Positions 47,540 through 56,252 of a DNA stretch of 56,560 bases are shown here, piece by piece. Position 1 is the first letter of the stretch, and every line of letters begins with the position of its first letter. A program made the position numbers and the translations under genes. The stretch covers positions 1 to 56,560 of the IMG/VR virus record IMGVR_UViG_3300035126_000207; one strand, given 5' to 3'. Origin of the DNA: a virus. The notes beneath the pieces were generated by a model. That model was not told the origin of the DNA and did no database searches. It saw nothing but the letters and a program-made list of their open reading frames with translations.

Positions 47540-48523
47540 ATGGCCTATTCCGGGAATGTGAGCGGCACGACGTTTAACGCTCTGAAGGTGGTAGATCACG
47601 CCTTCAGACGCTGTCGTTTGCCCGCTCAGGCCATCACCGCCGAGATGCAAACCTACGCGCTCGACTCGCTGTACCTGATGCTTTCTGAGCTTGCCAACAT
47701 CAGGACGCCCAGCTGGTGCATCGAGCAACTCATCCTTCCCATGTATGAGAACCAGCCGCTGATCACGCTGCCGCCGGGCACCGTCGAGGTCTTGAACCTG
47801 AACTACCGCGTGCTGCAGCTGCTCAGTGGGGCTTCGGTCACCACGTCCACCAGCTACACCGTCAACTTCACCACGCAGACGGTGGTGAACACGGTCGGCA
47901 TCAAGTGGTCGGCGGCTGCCGTGCCCGTCAACTTCCAAGTCAGCACAAATGGCTCGTCGTGGACGACCGTGGGGACATCAAGTGTCACGGCATCGGCTGG
48001 CGATATTACGTGGACCGACATCAGCGGCGCTCTGGCCTATGCCTATTTCCGGATCGTAGCGACCAGTGGCACCCTGAATTTTTCTGCGATTACGCTGGGC
48101 AACCTGCCGCAGCAAATCCCGCTCGGCCAGCTAAACCGCGACTCGTATGTGAACCAGTCGAACCTGCAGTTCCCCGGTCGCCCGAGCAACTACTACTTCC
48201 AGCGCGACCTGCCGGAGCCTGTGGTCTATCTTTGGCCCGCGCCGTTCTCGGCTGCAGAGCAAGCGCAGCTGATCCTGTGGCGTCACCGCCAGATCATGGA
48301 CACCGAGAACCTGCAGCAGGAGGTCGAGGTACCGCAGCGCTGGCTGCAGGCCATCGTCGATGGTCTGGCCAGCAAGGTCGCCGCCGAGACGCCGCAGGTT
48401 GACGCAGCCTTGATGCCTCTCTTGGAGCAGCGTGCGGCTGTGAGCATGCAGCGTGCGTGGGACGGCGACAATGACGGCTCGCCAATCCAGATTAACCCCG
48501 GCATTAGGGCGTACACCGCATGA
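47540..48523 (+). CDS. Head-to-tail adaptor (P22 gp4-like) with inserted beta domain
   Basis: 327 residues. N-terminal helices (FNALKVVDHAFRRCRLPAQA, ITAEMQTYALDSLYLMLSEL) are the gp4/adaptor signature. Residues about 98-195 hold an extra beta-sandwich (VGIKWSAAAVPVNFQVSTNG, YFRIVATSGTLNF) resembling F5/8-type carbohydrate-binding modules. The C-terminal part is helical. It should ring the portal base; the insert may face outward. It overlaps the next gene by 4 bp. Confidence 0.82.
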   Translation: MAYSGNVSGTTFNALKVVDHAFRRCRLPAQAITAEMQTYALDSLYLMLSELANIRTPSWCIEQLILPMYENQPLITLPPGTVEVLNLNYRVLQLLSGASVTTSTSYTVNFTTQTVVNTVGIKWSAAAVPVNFQVSTNGSSWTTVGTSSVTASAGDITWTDISGALAYAYFRIVATSGTLNFSAITLGNLPQQIPLGQLNRDSYVNQSNLQFPGRPSNYYFQRDLPEPVVYLWPAPFSAAEQAQLILWRHRQIMDTENLQQEVEVPQRWLQAIVDGLASKVAAETPQVDAALMPLLEQRAAVSMQRAWDGDNDGSPIQINPGIRAYTA

Positions 48524-48828
48524 GCAATTCGCTGTACCTAGACCCTACTGGACAGCCGACATACGGTATCGGAATTTGCGGACGCTGCTCGCGCAAGTTT
48601 TTTCTTTCCGAACTGGCGCCGGACCCGAACTATCCGGGGCTGATGGTCTGCCGGGAAGATCGCGACCAATACGACCCATACCGACTCGCCCCTCGCCCAC
48701 CGGACCAGATCGTGCTCCCGTTTGTACGCCCCGACACGCCGATCAACACCCGCCCCGCCGGGTTGATCCAAGAGCAAGGCAACGAGTTCATCATCACGGA
48801 AGATGGTGACGGATACTTGGAGCTATAA
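48520..48828 (+). CDS. Small protein with cysteine cluster, structural block
   Basis: 102 residues. GICGRCSRKFFLSELAPDP and MVCREDRDQYDPYRL form a CxxC...C zinc-knuckle-like head; the rest is Pro-rich and acidic. This family is constant next to the gp4-like adaptor in related podoviruses; function unknown. The next gene starts directly after the stop. Confidence 0.78.
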   Translation: MSNSLYLDPTGQPTYGIGICGRCSRKFFLSELAPDPNYPGLMVCREDRDQYDPYRLAPRPPDQIVLPFVRPDTPINTRPAGLIQEQGNEFIITEDGDGYLEL

Positions 48829-51084
48829 ATGTCAGACGTACCCAGCAATCTGATCCCAACCCGCGTCACGCAGCTCCCCGTCGCCCCCGTGGCCGACGAA
48901 AACTCGCTGATGATGATCGTCTATCAGGGCAACAACTACCAAATCCGGGTGGGTGACCTGCTGAGCGTGGCGGGCGTGCCGACGTCGCGGCAGGTGATCG
49001 CTGGCACGGGCCTACAGGGTGGCGGGCAACTGTCGTCCAACGTCACGCTGTCGATCGCCAACGGTGGCGTGGGCTCGGTGCAGCTCGCATCGTCCGGCGT
49101 GACGCCGGGCTCCTATGGTTCGGCCACTGAAATCCCTGTCCTGACCGTCGACACCACGGGCCGCGTGGTGGCCGCCACGACCATCGCCGCGTCAATCAGC
49201 GGCTATGTCCCGGACAGCCGTCAGGTCATCGCCGGGACGGGCCTGAGCGGTGGCGGCGCTCTCACTGGTAACGTCACCCTGACGGCCAATCTGTCCAGCG
49301 CGACGCCGCTTGTTTTGGATGGCACGGGCACGGCTGGCGTATCTACGAATATGGCTCGCGCCGACCACCAGCACCCGGCAGTTGATCTTTCCGACCAAGC
49401 GCAGATCAATGGCATTTTGCCGCTCGACCAAGGCGGCACGGCACGCAGCCTCGTTGCTGACGCTGGTGCGATCATCTGGTGCGGCGCTGATGGCCTTTAT
49501 GTCGGCCCGGTCGGCAATGCGGGTCAGGTTCTGGTGTCGAACGGCACCGGGGAGTACACGTGGGGCTCCGCGCTTCTGGTGGTCGATCAGCCTGCCAACG
49601 TGATCTACGCTGGCCCTGCCGCTGGCCCAGATGCGCCCACAGCCTTCCGCGCCATGGTCAACGCGGACTTGCCGAACTCCGGCGTGTCGGCCAACACCTA
49701 CGGCTCCTCAACGGCCATCCCGGTCATCACGGTCAACGCCAAGGGCGTCATCACGGCGGTGACCACGGCGAGTTTCGGATCAGTGACTTCGGTCAACGGG
49801 CAGACGGGCGTCGTGGTTTTGACTGCGTCTGATGTCGGTGCACCATCAACGTCAGGCACGGGTGCCACCGGCACGTGGGGCATCAGCGTCAGCGGCAACG
49901 CGGCGACCGCGACCAACGTGGCGGGCGGCGCCGCGAACAAGATCGTCTACAACACTGGATCAAACACCAGCGCCTTCATCGACGCGCCGACGCTGTCTGC
50001 GACGTTCCTGAAGTGGACAGGGTCTGCCTTCACGTGGGACACCGCAGGCGCGGGCACTGTGACGTCGGTCGATGTATCGGGCGGCACTACGGGCCTCACG
50101 ACGACTGGAGGCCCGATCACCTCATCCGGCACGATCACGATCGCTGGCACGCTTGCTGTGGCCAATGGCGGCACCGGGGCTACGGATGCGAGCACAGCCC
50201 GCACCAACCTCGGAGCGGCTGCCTCTGGCGCGAATGCCGACATCACCTCCATGACCGGCGTCACGGGCGGCATCAGCTCGCCGGACTTTATCCAATTCGA
50301 CACCACGGCCACCGTGACGGACGCCACCGGGCGCCTTTATTACGACGACGCCGACATGTTCCAGACGCTGGCGTTCCAGATGAACGGCGCCGTGATCCAG
50401 CACGTCGGCGAGGAGATGTACTACCGCGTCAAGCTGTCGGCTGGTGCGACCAAGGGCCAAGTGCTCATGTTCACGGGCACGCTTGGCGCAAGCGGTGGCT
50501 TGACGGCTGCGCCTGCCACGGGCCTCTTGCCGGAGCAGTCCAGCTACATCCTCGGCATCTCAATGCAGACCGGGATTACCAACGACTGGGTAACGGTTGT
50601 TCAGTTCGGTGAAATCAAAGGCATCAATACCACAGGCGGGGCCGAGACTTGGGCTCAGGGCGACGTGCTTTACTACAATCCGGCTGTCGCTGGCGGGCTG
50701 ACAAAGAACAAGCCATCGGCTCCCAATGCCATCGCCCTCATGGCCGCTGTCGTCTACGCCGACGCTTCCAACGGCATCCTGTTCGTGCGTCCGACATACG
50801 GCACGGTTCTGGGCGGCACCGATGGCAACGTGCAGTTCACCTCGCTGACGGGCGGCGATGTCATCGTCTACGACAGCGTCGATTCGCGCTGGGAAAACCG
50901 GACGCAAGCCTCTCTCGCCGTAGGGACAGCTACCAACCTCGCAGGCGGCGCGGCCAGCCAAATCCCGTATCAGACCGGCGCCGGTGCGACGACGTTCTTG
51001 GCTAACGGCACGGCTGGGCAGGTGTTGCTGTCGAATGGTGCGAGCGCGCCGAGCTGGGGCGGAATGGATGGGGGGACGTTTTGA
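48829..51084 (+). CDS. Long tail fibre / collar fibre protein
   Basis: 751 residues, beta-rich. N-terminal docking part (IPTRVTQLPVAPVADENSLM, YQIRVGDLLSVAGV), then repeats of 'VIAGTGLxGGGxLxxNVTL', 'GSYGSATEIPVLTVDTTGRV', 'ADHQHPAVDLSDQAQINGIL' and 'GGTGATDASTARTNLGAAA', typical of fibre shafts. The end GQVLLSNGASAPSWGGMDGG matches other fibre C-termini. Likely a trimeric side or collar fibre. Confidence 0.85.
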   Translation: MSDVPSNLIPTRVTQLPVAPVADENSLMMIVYQGNNYQIRVGDLLSVAGVPTSRQVIAGTGLQGGGQLSSNVTLSIANGGVGSVQLASSGVTPGSYGSATEIPVLTVDTTGRVVAATTIAASISGYVPDSRQVIAGTGLSGGGALTGNVTLTANLSSATPLVLDGTGTAGVSTNMARADHQHPAVDLSDQAQINGILPLDQGGTARSLVADAGAIIWCGADGLYVGPVGNAGQVLVSNGTGEYTWGSALLVVDQPANVIYAGPAAGPDAPTAFRAMVNADLPNSGVSANTYGSSTAIPVITVNAKGVITAVTTASFGSVTSVNGQTGVVVLTASDVGAPSTSGTGATGTWGISVSGNAATATNVAGGAANKIVYNTGSNTSAFIDAPTLSATFLKWTGSAFTWDTAGAGTVTSVDVSGGTTGLTTTGGPITSSGTITIAGTLAVANGGTGATDASTARTNLGAAASGANADITSMTGVTGGISSPDFIQFDTTATVTDATGRLYYDDADMFQTLAFQMNGAVIQHVGEEMYYRVKLSAGATKGQVLMFTGTLGASGGLTAAPATGLLPEQSSYILGISMQTGITNDWVTVVQFGEIKGINTTGGAETWAQGDVLYYNPAVAGGLTKNKPSAPNAIALMAAVVYADASNGILFVRPTYGTVLGGTDGNVQFTSLTGGDVIVYDSVDSRWENRTQASLAVGTATNLAGGAASQIPYQTGAGATTFLANGTAGQVLLSNGASAPSWGGMDGGTF

Positions 51085-51101
51085 TGAATAAGCTATCGCG
51101 T

Positions 51102-51128
51102 TGCCCTGAATTTAAGGGCATAATGCCC
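51102..51128 (+). promoter_or_regulatory. Competing hairpins and promoter-like element before the fibre-adaptor genes
   Basis: TGCCCT (51102-51107) can pair with AGGGCA (51115-51120), and the latter also with TGCCC (51124-51128), giving two mutually exclusive stems. The centre CATAATGCCCGCTAAC nearly repeats the promoter at 32077. No good -35 at 16-18 bp was seen. May attenuate transcription after the long fibre gene. Confidence 0.4.
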
Positions 51129-51157
51129 GCTAACAACCCTGAAAAGAGGTAACAGCA

Positions 51158-51472
51158 ATGCCGCAGACCGGATACACTCCGATTCAGCTGTACCGCAGCA
51201 CCACGTCAGGTGCCGCGCCTTCCGCTGGCAACCTGAACCCCGGCGAACTCGCGATCAACATCAATGATGCCGACATGGCCATCTACGCAGAGAATGCGTC
51301 GGGGACGGTTAAGCGCATCATCAACAACCCGGCGGGCCTTAAATATCCGACAGCAGACGGAACCGCAGGCCAAGTCGTCAGCACGGATGGCTCGGGCAAC
51401 CTGACATTCACAACGCCGTCTGCGGGCATCTCAGCTGGCAAGGCAATCGCCTTCACCCTGATTTTTGGATAA
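51158..51472 (+). CDS. Short fibre or fibre-adaptor protein
   Basis: 104 residues. Starts TPIQLYRSTTSGAAPSAGNL and NPGELAININDADMAIYAEN, the pattern that opens many phage fibres ('L..GELAiN..Dgk.f'), then a short repeat region (GTAGQVVSTDGSGNLTFTTP). Probably an N-terminal adaptor that binds separate receptor proteins, fitting the propeller genes just downstream. Confidence 0.78.
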   Translation: MPQTGYTPIQLYRSTTSGAAPSAGNLNPGELAININDADMAIYAENASGTVKRIINNPAGLKYPTADGTAGQVVSTDGSGNLTFTTPSAGISAGKAIAFTLIFG

Positions 51473-51483
51473 GGAGATAAACT

Positions 51484-51858
51484 GTGGCAGCCCCGAATAT
51501 CGTCAACGTCACCTCAATCATCGGCAAGTCTGCCGTGATTGACCTGACTTCCACCAGCGCCACGTCTGTGTTGAGCAACGCGGCGTCATCCAACAAGGTC
51601 TTCAAGATTGAGTCGCTGATCGTGGCAAACGTGGACGGCACCAATGCCGCCGACATCACGATCAACTACTACACCGCTGCGGCTCTTGGCGGCACGGCCT
51701 CGCAGATCGTGAGCACGGTCTCGGTCCCGGCTGACTCCTCGCTCGTGGTCATCGACCGGAACACCTCGATCTATCTTGAGGAAGACAAGTCGATCGGTGC
51801 GACGGCGGGTTCCGCAAACGACCTGAAGGTGATAATTAGTTACGAGGACATTTCGTGA
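51484..51858 (+). CDS. Small beta-sandwich virion protein
   Basis: 124 residues: VNVTSIIGKSAVIDLTSTSA, KVFKIESLIVANVDGTNAAD, VIDRNTSIYLEEDKSI. Conserved in many phages next to fibre genes; probably a small head or tail decoration protein. Starts behind AAGGAG; a GGAGG site for the next gene follows. Confidence 0.75.
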   Translation: MAAPNIVNVTSIIGKSAVIDLTSTSATSVLSNAASSNKVFKIESLIVANVDGTNAADITINYYTAAALGGTASQIVSTVSVPADSSLVVIDRNTSIYLEEDKSIGATAGSANDLKVIISYEDIS

Positions 51859-51873
51859 CGTTAGGAGGCTAGT

Positions 51874-53280
51874 ATGGCTACGTCCCAAGGCGGCTATGTC
51901 GACGGCGGCTTTGACCTTCTGAAAGCCCCCGACGCCCCGACCATCACGTCTGTCACGACCAGCATCGGGTCTATGTCCGTGGCATTCACTGCGCCCGCCA
52001 ACCCCGGCGGAAGCGCGGTCACGGGCTATACGGTCACGGCGATCAACGAAAGCACCGGGGCATCCGTCGGCGCGACTGGGTCGGCGTCTCCTATTAGCAT
52101 TTCACCCGGTGGCGGCACGTTCAGGGTTCGCGCTGCGGCGACCAATATCTATGGGCCGGGTCGGGTGTCTGCGTTCAATACGGGGAACGTGGTGTTTTCT
52201 GGGGCGGAGCTGGAGACTTGGGGCGGAAATGGTTTCGGCCAACTTGGACTTGGGGACACGGTTGCTCGTTCTAGTCCTGTTCAAGTGGGAGCGTTGCAAG
52301 CATGGTCAGTTGTTTCATCGGGCGGATACGCTTCAGCCGCTATAAAAACTGACAACACCTTGTGGGCTTGGGGCTACAATGGCACCGGTGGACTTGGTGA
52401 TAACACCATCATTACCCGCTCCAGCCCTGTTCAGGTTGGCGCTTTAACCGTATGGGCAACGGTCGCTGTTGAGGGCAGTGCTACTGCTGCTGTTCGAACC
52501 AACGGGACTCTCTGGACATGGGGCCTAAACAATGCTGGTCAGCTTGGTCAAAATTTCAGCGGCTTTCAAAGGTCTAGTCCGATTCAGGTCGGAGCGCTTA
52601 CAGATTGGGCGAAAGTGACGGCCTTCAAGCAAGGTTCTGCGTTCACCTCAGTCAAAACAAACGGCACTTTGTGGGCGTGGGGGTCAAACGCTTCAAGCAA
52701 GCTTGGAGACACTACGTCTACCTATCGGTCTAGTCCTGTTCAGATAGGGGCTTTGACCAATTGGTATTCGACTGCAGGGGGGTATAGACACTGCATCGCG
52801 GTGAAGACAGACGGCACTTTGTGGGCGTGGGGTTACAATGGGAATGGGCAGCTAGGTCTGAACTCTGTTTCAGGGGTGGCATCCCCCAACCAAGTCGGGT
52901 CGCTGACAACTTGGGCGATTCCCGCCGCCGGGAGAGATCATTCAGCAGCAACCACAACAAACTTCACCTTGTGGGCATGGGGCCGTAACAACCACGGGCA
53001 ACTTGGACAAAACAACCTGACCGACCGCTCCAGCCCCGTTCAGGTTGGCGCGTTGACCAATTGGCAAAAGGTCGACGCCGCATCTTTCCATACGGCATGC
53101 GCAAAAACGGATGGAACGCTGTGGGAGTTTGGTAGAAATAATAACGGCCAGCTCGGAGACAATACGATTGTTAACCGATCCAGTCCGGTGCAGGTTGGTG
53201 CATTGACAGGCTGGTTTGATGTATCTGCTGGCGGCACCTTTGGAAGCGGTTTCACCCTCGCCCTCTACGGAGTAACCTAA
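51874..53280 (+). CDS. FN3 plus RCC1 seven-bladed propeller protein, copy B
   Basis: 468 residues. Residues about 17-105 form a fibronectin type III domain (APDAPTITSVTTSIGSMSVA, GGSAVTGYTVTAI, FRVRAAATNIYGPG). From about 110 there are seven RCC1 units of 50-53 residues (LWAWG...GQLG...SSPVQVGALT.W) ending a few residues from the stop. Strong start site AGGAGG. It is separated by no gap from copy C. Probably a virion-attached adhesin with propeller binding face; binding partner unknown. Confidence 0.9.
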   Translation: MATSQGGYVDGGFDLLKAPDAPTITSVTTSIGSMSVAFTAPANPGGSAVTGYTVTAINESTGASVGATGSASPISISPGGGTFRVRAAATNIYGPGRVSAFNTGNVVFSGAELETWGGNGFGQLGLGDTVARSSPVQVGALQAWSVVSSGGYASAAIKTDNTLWAWGYNGTGGLGDNTIITRSSPVQVGALTVWATVAVEGSATAAVRTNGTLWTWGLNNAGQLGQNFSGFQRSSPIQVGALTDWAKVTAFKQGSAFTSVKTNGTLWAWGSNASSKLGDTTSTYRSSPVQIGALTNWYSTAGGYRHCIAVKTDGTLWAWGYNGNGQLGLNSVSGVASPNQVGSLTTWAIPAAGRDHSAATTTNFTLWAWGRNNHGQLGQNNLTDRSSPVQVGALTNWQKVDAASFHTACAKTDGTLWEFGRNNNGQLGDNTIVNRSSPVQVGALTGWFDVSAGGTFGSGFTLALYGVT

Positions 53281-54435
53281 ATGCCGAATTTCTCCGCAAA
53301 ATGGGGCTTGATGGAGCAACTGCAGGCCGTGGCCGCAGGGACGTGGACGGGGTTGCCGACGTATGAGTTGTATGCGTGGGGGCAGAATAGCAGCGGGACG
53401 CTTGGACTAAACGACAGAAATGGGCGTTCTAGCCCGTCTCAAGTTGGAACACTAACCAATTGGGATGCAAGCTCGTCTGGCCAAGGCTTTATAGGTGCCT
53501 TGAAAAGCGATGGCACCTTGTGGATGTCTGGGTCAAACAATAACGGGCAGCTCGGAGACAACAGTGTTATCAATAGATCAAGCCCTGTTCAAGTCGGGTT
53601 ACTGTCGGACTGGTCTGTAATCGCCTGCGGCGCTGGGTTTACCGTTGCAGTAAAAAACAACAACACGCTTTGGGCTTGGGGGTACGGAGATGCGGGGCGG
53701 TTGGCAAACAACTCATACTCTAACCGATCAAGCCCGATTCAAGTCGGGGCGCTAACAAATTGGGCCAATGCAAAAACTTCTTTGGTTAGTGTCGGCCACG
53801 CAGCTGCAGTAAAGACTGACGGCACTCTTTGGACGTGGGGTAGCAATGCTGTAGGCCAGCTTGGGGTTGGAAACACTATATCCCGCTCCAGCCCAGTTCA
53901 GGTTGGGGCGCTTACAGACTGGAGCATAATTGCTGTGGGCGTAGGAAACGTTGGTTCGATTAAGGCTGATGGAACTTTGTGGACTTGGGGTGAGAATGCA
54001 AACGGTCAGCTTGGGAACGGGCTATCCGGAATCGGTAACAGGGCTTCTAGCCCTGTAAAGATTGGGGCTCTTACCGACTGGTCTAAACTTAGCGCCGGAA
54101 GCTATTGTTTTATGGCCGTAAAAACTGACGGCACGCTTTGGGCGTGGGGCAACAATACGCAAGGGGAACTCGGACAGGACAACGTTATCGCGCGGTCTTC
54201 TCCGGTGCAAATTGGTGCCCTCACAACTTGGTCAAGCGTTTCCGGCCCCTCAGCCATCAAAAATGACGGGACACTTTGGGCTTGGGGTTCCAACGCCAGC
54301 GGCCAAGTTGGCGATGGAACCGTTGTTCGTCGTTCGAGTCCTGTTCAAATTGGCTCCTCGACCGCGTGGCTCAGTACTAGCAAAAATGATGGGTCAGGTG
54401 TTTCAACGGCCATCTACCAAGGCTCCACCAACTAA
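53281..54435 (+). CDS. RCC1 seven-bladed propeller protein, copy C
   Basis: 384 residues with a short N-terminal stretch (PNFSAKWGLMEQLQAVAAGTW) and seven RCC1 units, some with small insertions (53 residues in blades 3 and 5) and one of 46. The start KWGLMEQLQAVAAGTW resembles the segment in copy A and may be a shared docking motif. The ATG follows copy B's stop without a gap, and the end shares one base with the next gene. Blades differ among the three copies mainly in the loops. Confidence 0.9.
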   Translation: MPNFSAKWGLMEQLQAVAAGTWTGLPTYELYAWGQNSSGTLGLNDRNGRSSPSQVGTLTNWDASSSGQGFIGALKSDGTLWMSGSNNNGQLGDNSVINRSSPVQVGLLSDWSVIACGAGFTVAVKNNNTLWAWGYGDAGRLANNSYSNRSSPIQVGALTNWANAKTSLVSVGHAAAVKTDGTLWTWGSNAVGQLGVGNTISRSSPVQVGALTDWSIIAVGVGNVGSIKADGTLWTWGENANGQLGNGLSGIGNRASSPVKIGALTDWSKLSAGSYCFMAVKTDGTLWAWGNNTQGELGQDNVIARSSPVQIGALTTWSSVSGPSAIKNDGTLWAWGSNASGQVGDGTVVRRSSPVQIGSSTAWLSTSKNDGSGVSTAIYQGSTN

Positions 54436-56252
54436 TGCCCCAGAAAACCTTCCACTTCCTCGCAGGCCTTCCCCGCTCGGGCAGCACCGTCCTTGCCGCG
54501 CTCTTGAACCAGCATCCCGACCTTCACGCCAGCCCCACCAGCGGCATGGGCGAGGTGATGTTTAACACGTTCAAGGCGTGGCAGGGCAGCTCGGCTGAGC
54601 AGGCGGCACCGGACGAAGACCAGATCAAGGCTGTGCTGCGCGGCATCATGGACGCCAAGTACGCCAAGGTGGAAAAGCCTGTCGTGATCGACAAGGCGCG
54701 GAACTGGGCAGAGGTCTCAAGCCTCCGGGTGCTGCACGAACTTCTGGGCCGAAAGCCGAAGATCATCGCCACCGTTCGCAACATCGACGACTGCGCGGCA
54801 TCCTTCGTGCGCGTGGCGAAGCCCAACGATGTCGAGGACTTCCTCCGCAACAGCGACCTGATCGACCACCTCAAGAAGTCCTATCAGGTGCTTCTGACGG
54901 GCTTCAACTACGACAAGTCCTGCTTCCTCTTTGTCGAGTACGAAGACCTGATCGCCGACCCCAAGAAGCAGCTGGCCCGCATCCACGAGTTTCTTGAGAT
55001 CGGCGACTTCGACTACGACTTCAACCACCTCGACGAGCATGCCCCCAAGGAGCGCGACGAGGAAATCTGGCAGGTGCCGGGCCTGCACACGGTGGCACCG
55101 AAGCTGGCCAAGCGTCACAACGAAGACTCCGCCGACATCCTCCAGCACATGCGCCAGAACTTCGTGCAGCCCTGCTTCTGGCGCGAGAAGCCGCTGACGA
55201 CCGAGATGATCCACCCGCTCGACATGCAGTTGGCCGCCGGGATCATTGGCGACTTCAAGCGCGGCGAGGAGATCGCTCAGGAGCTGGCGATCAAGGAGCC
55301 GAAGAACCATCGCGCGGCCTTCAATCGCGGCTGGTACGAGATGCGCAAGGGTCACCTGCACGACGGCATGATGCTGCTTGAGCGTGGCCGGATTGAGAAG
55401 GTTTTCGGCAACGAGGCACCGAAAGTGCCGACGCCGCTCTGGGATGGGCAGCAGGTCGGCACCGCGCTCTTGAACCTTGAGGCGGGCTTGGGCGACCAAA
55501 TCCACGGCCTGCGCTTTGCCCGCGAGTTGAAGAAGCGCGGCAATCAGGTCATCGTGGCCTGCTCCGGGCCGCTGGCCTTGGTGGCACGTCAGGCCGAGGG
55601 CGTGGACATGGTCATCCAGCACGAGGCTGCCTTCGGCGTGGTGCATGACTTCTGGCTGCCCAGCATGACGGCCAGCCTGCCCATGCGGTGGCAGTACAAG
55701 GACATCGACGGGTCGGCCTATCTGCCGCGCCCGCACACGAAGGGTGCCAAGCTGCGGATCGGCCTGCGCTGGCAGGGCAACCCCGAGTTCGAGCATCAGC
55801 AGCATCGGCTCTTCCCGGCGCAGCTTCTCTTTAACGCGGTGCGGGGCTTGGATGTCGAGTACGTCAGCCTGCAGCGTGACGAGGGCGCGCAGCATCGGCC
55901 CGCGTGGGTTCGGGAGTTGAACCTTTCTTCGTGGTCGGACACAGCTTCGGCTGTTGCATCTTGCGATCTTGTGATATCGTCATGCACATCGGTGGCTCAC
56001 TTGGCTGGTGCCATGGGCGTTCCGACATGGATTGTGGTTCCGGTGTTGCCGTATTATCTTTGGGCTAAGCCGGGACAGCGGACGGAGTGGTACGACAGCG
56101 TTCGCCTCTTCCGTCAGAGTGGACATGGGGACTGGACGACAGTCTTTGGGGAATTGAAAAAGGAGCTTCAGCATGCCTACGAAAACGGGCTTCTGGATTC
56201 GGGTCAAGAACGGTCAGGTTACGGACGTCTGGGACTACAAGCCGTCGGCTGA
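54435..56252 (+). CDS. Sulfotransferase - TPR - GT9-like glycosyltransferase fusion
   Basis: 605 residues. Residues 1 to about 235 form a PAPS sulfotransferase: GLPRSGSTVLAALLNQHP (P-loop PRSGST at 13-18), VIDKARNW and LLFVEYEDLIADP-type strands. A TPR-like pair follows (GDFKRGEEIAQELAIKEP; GWYEMRKGHLHDGMMLLERG). From about 330 a glycosyltransferase related to the ADP-heptose:LPS heptosyltransferase family: LLNLEAGLGDQIHGLRFA, LRIGLRWQGNPEF, and SSCTSVAHLAGAMGVPTWIV. The last 30 residues overlap the next gene by 80 bp. It could transfer the heptose made by the cluster and sulfate to one glycan. Confidence 0.87.
   Translation: MPQKTFHFLAGLPRSGSTVLAALLNQHPDLHASPTSGMGEVMFNTFKAWQGSSAEQAAPDEDQIKAVLRGIMDAKYAKVEKPVVIDKARNWAEVSSLRVLHELLGRKPKIIATVRNIDDCAASFVRVAKPNDVEDFLRNSDLIDHLKKSYQVLLTGFNYDKSCFLFVEYEDLIADPKKQLARIHEFLEIGDFDYDFNHLDEHAPKERDEEIWQVPGLHTVAPKLAKRHNEDSADILQHMRQNFVQPCFWREKPLTTEMIHPLDMQLAAGIIGDFKRGEEIAQELAIKEPKNHRAAFNRGWYEMRKGHLHDGMMLLERGRIEKVFGNEAPKVPTPLWDGQQVGTALLNLEAGLGDQIHGLRFARELKKRGNQVIVACSGPLALVARQAEGVDMVIQHEAAFGVVHDFWLPSMTASLPMRWQYKDIDGSAYLPRPHTKGAKLRIGLRWQGNPEFEHQQHRLFPAQLLFNAVRGLDVEYVSLQRDEGAQHRPAWVRELNLSSWSDTASAVASCDLVISSCTSVAHLAGAMGVPTWIVVPVLPYYLWAKPGQRTEWYDSVRLFRQSGHGDWTTVFGELKKELQHAYENGLLDSGQERSGYGRLGLQAVG

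Noticed and set aside
51874-54435. Diversity-generating retroelement acting on the propeller genes
   Set aside because: No reverse transcriptase, accessory Avd gene or non-coding template repeat was found anywhere in the genome.
54717-55895. 392-codon antisense frame over the transferase fusion
   Set aside because: Complement of a gene with firm motifs; composition typical of a GC-rich shadow.
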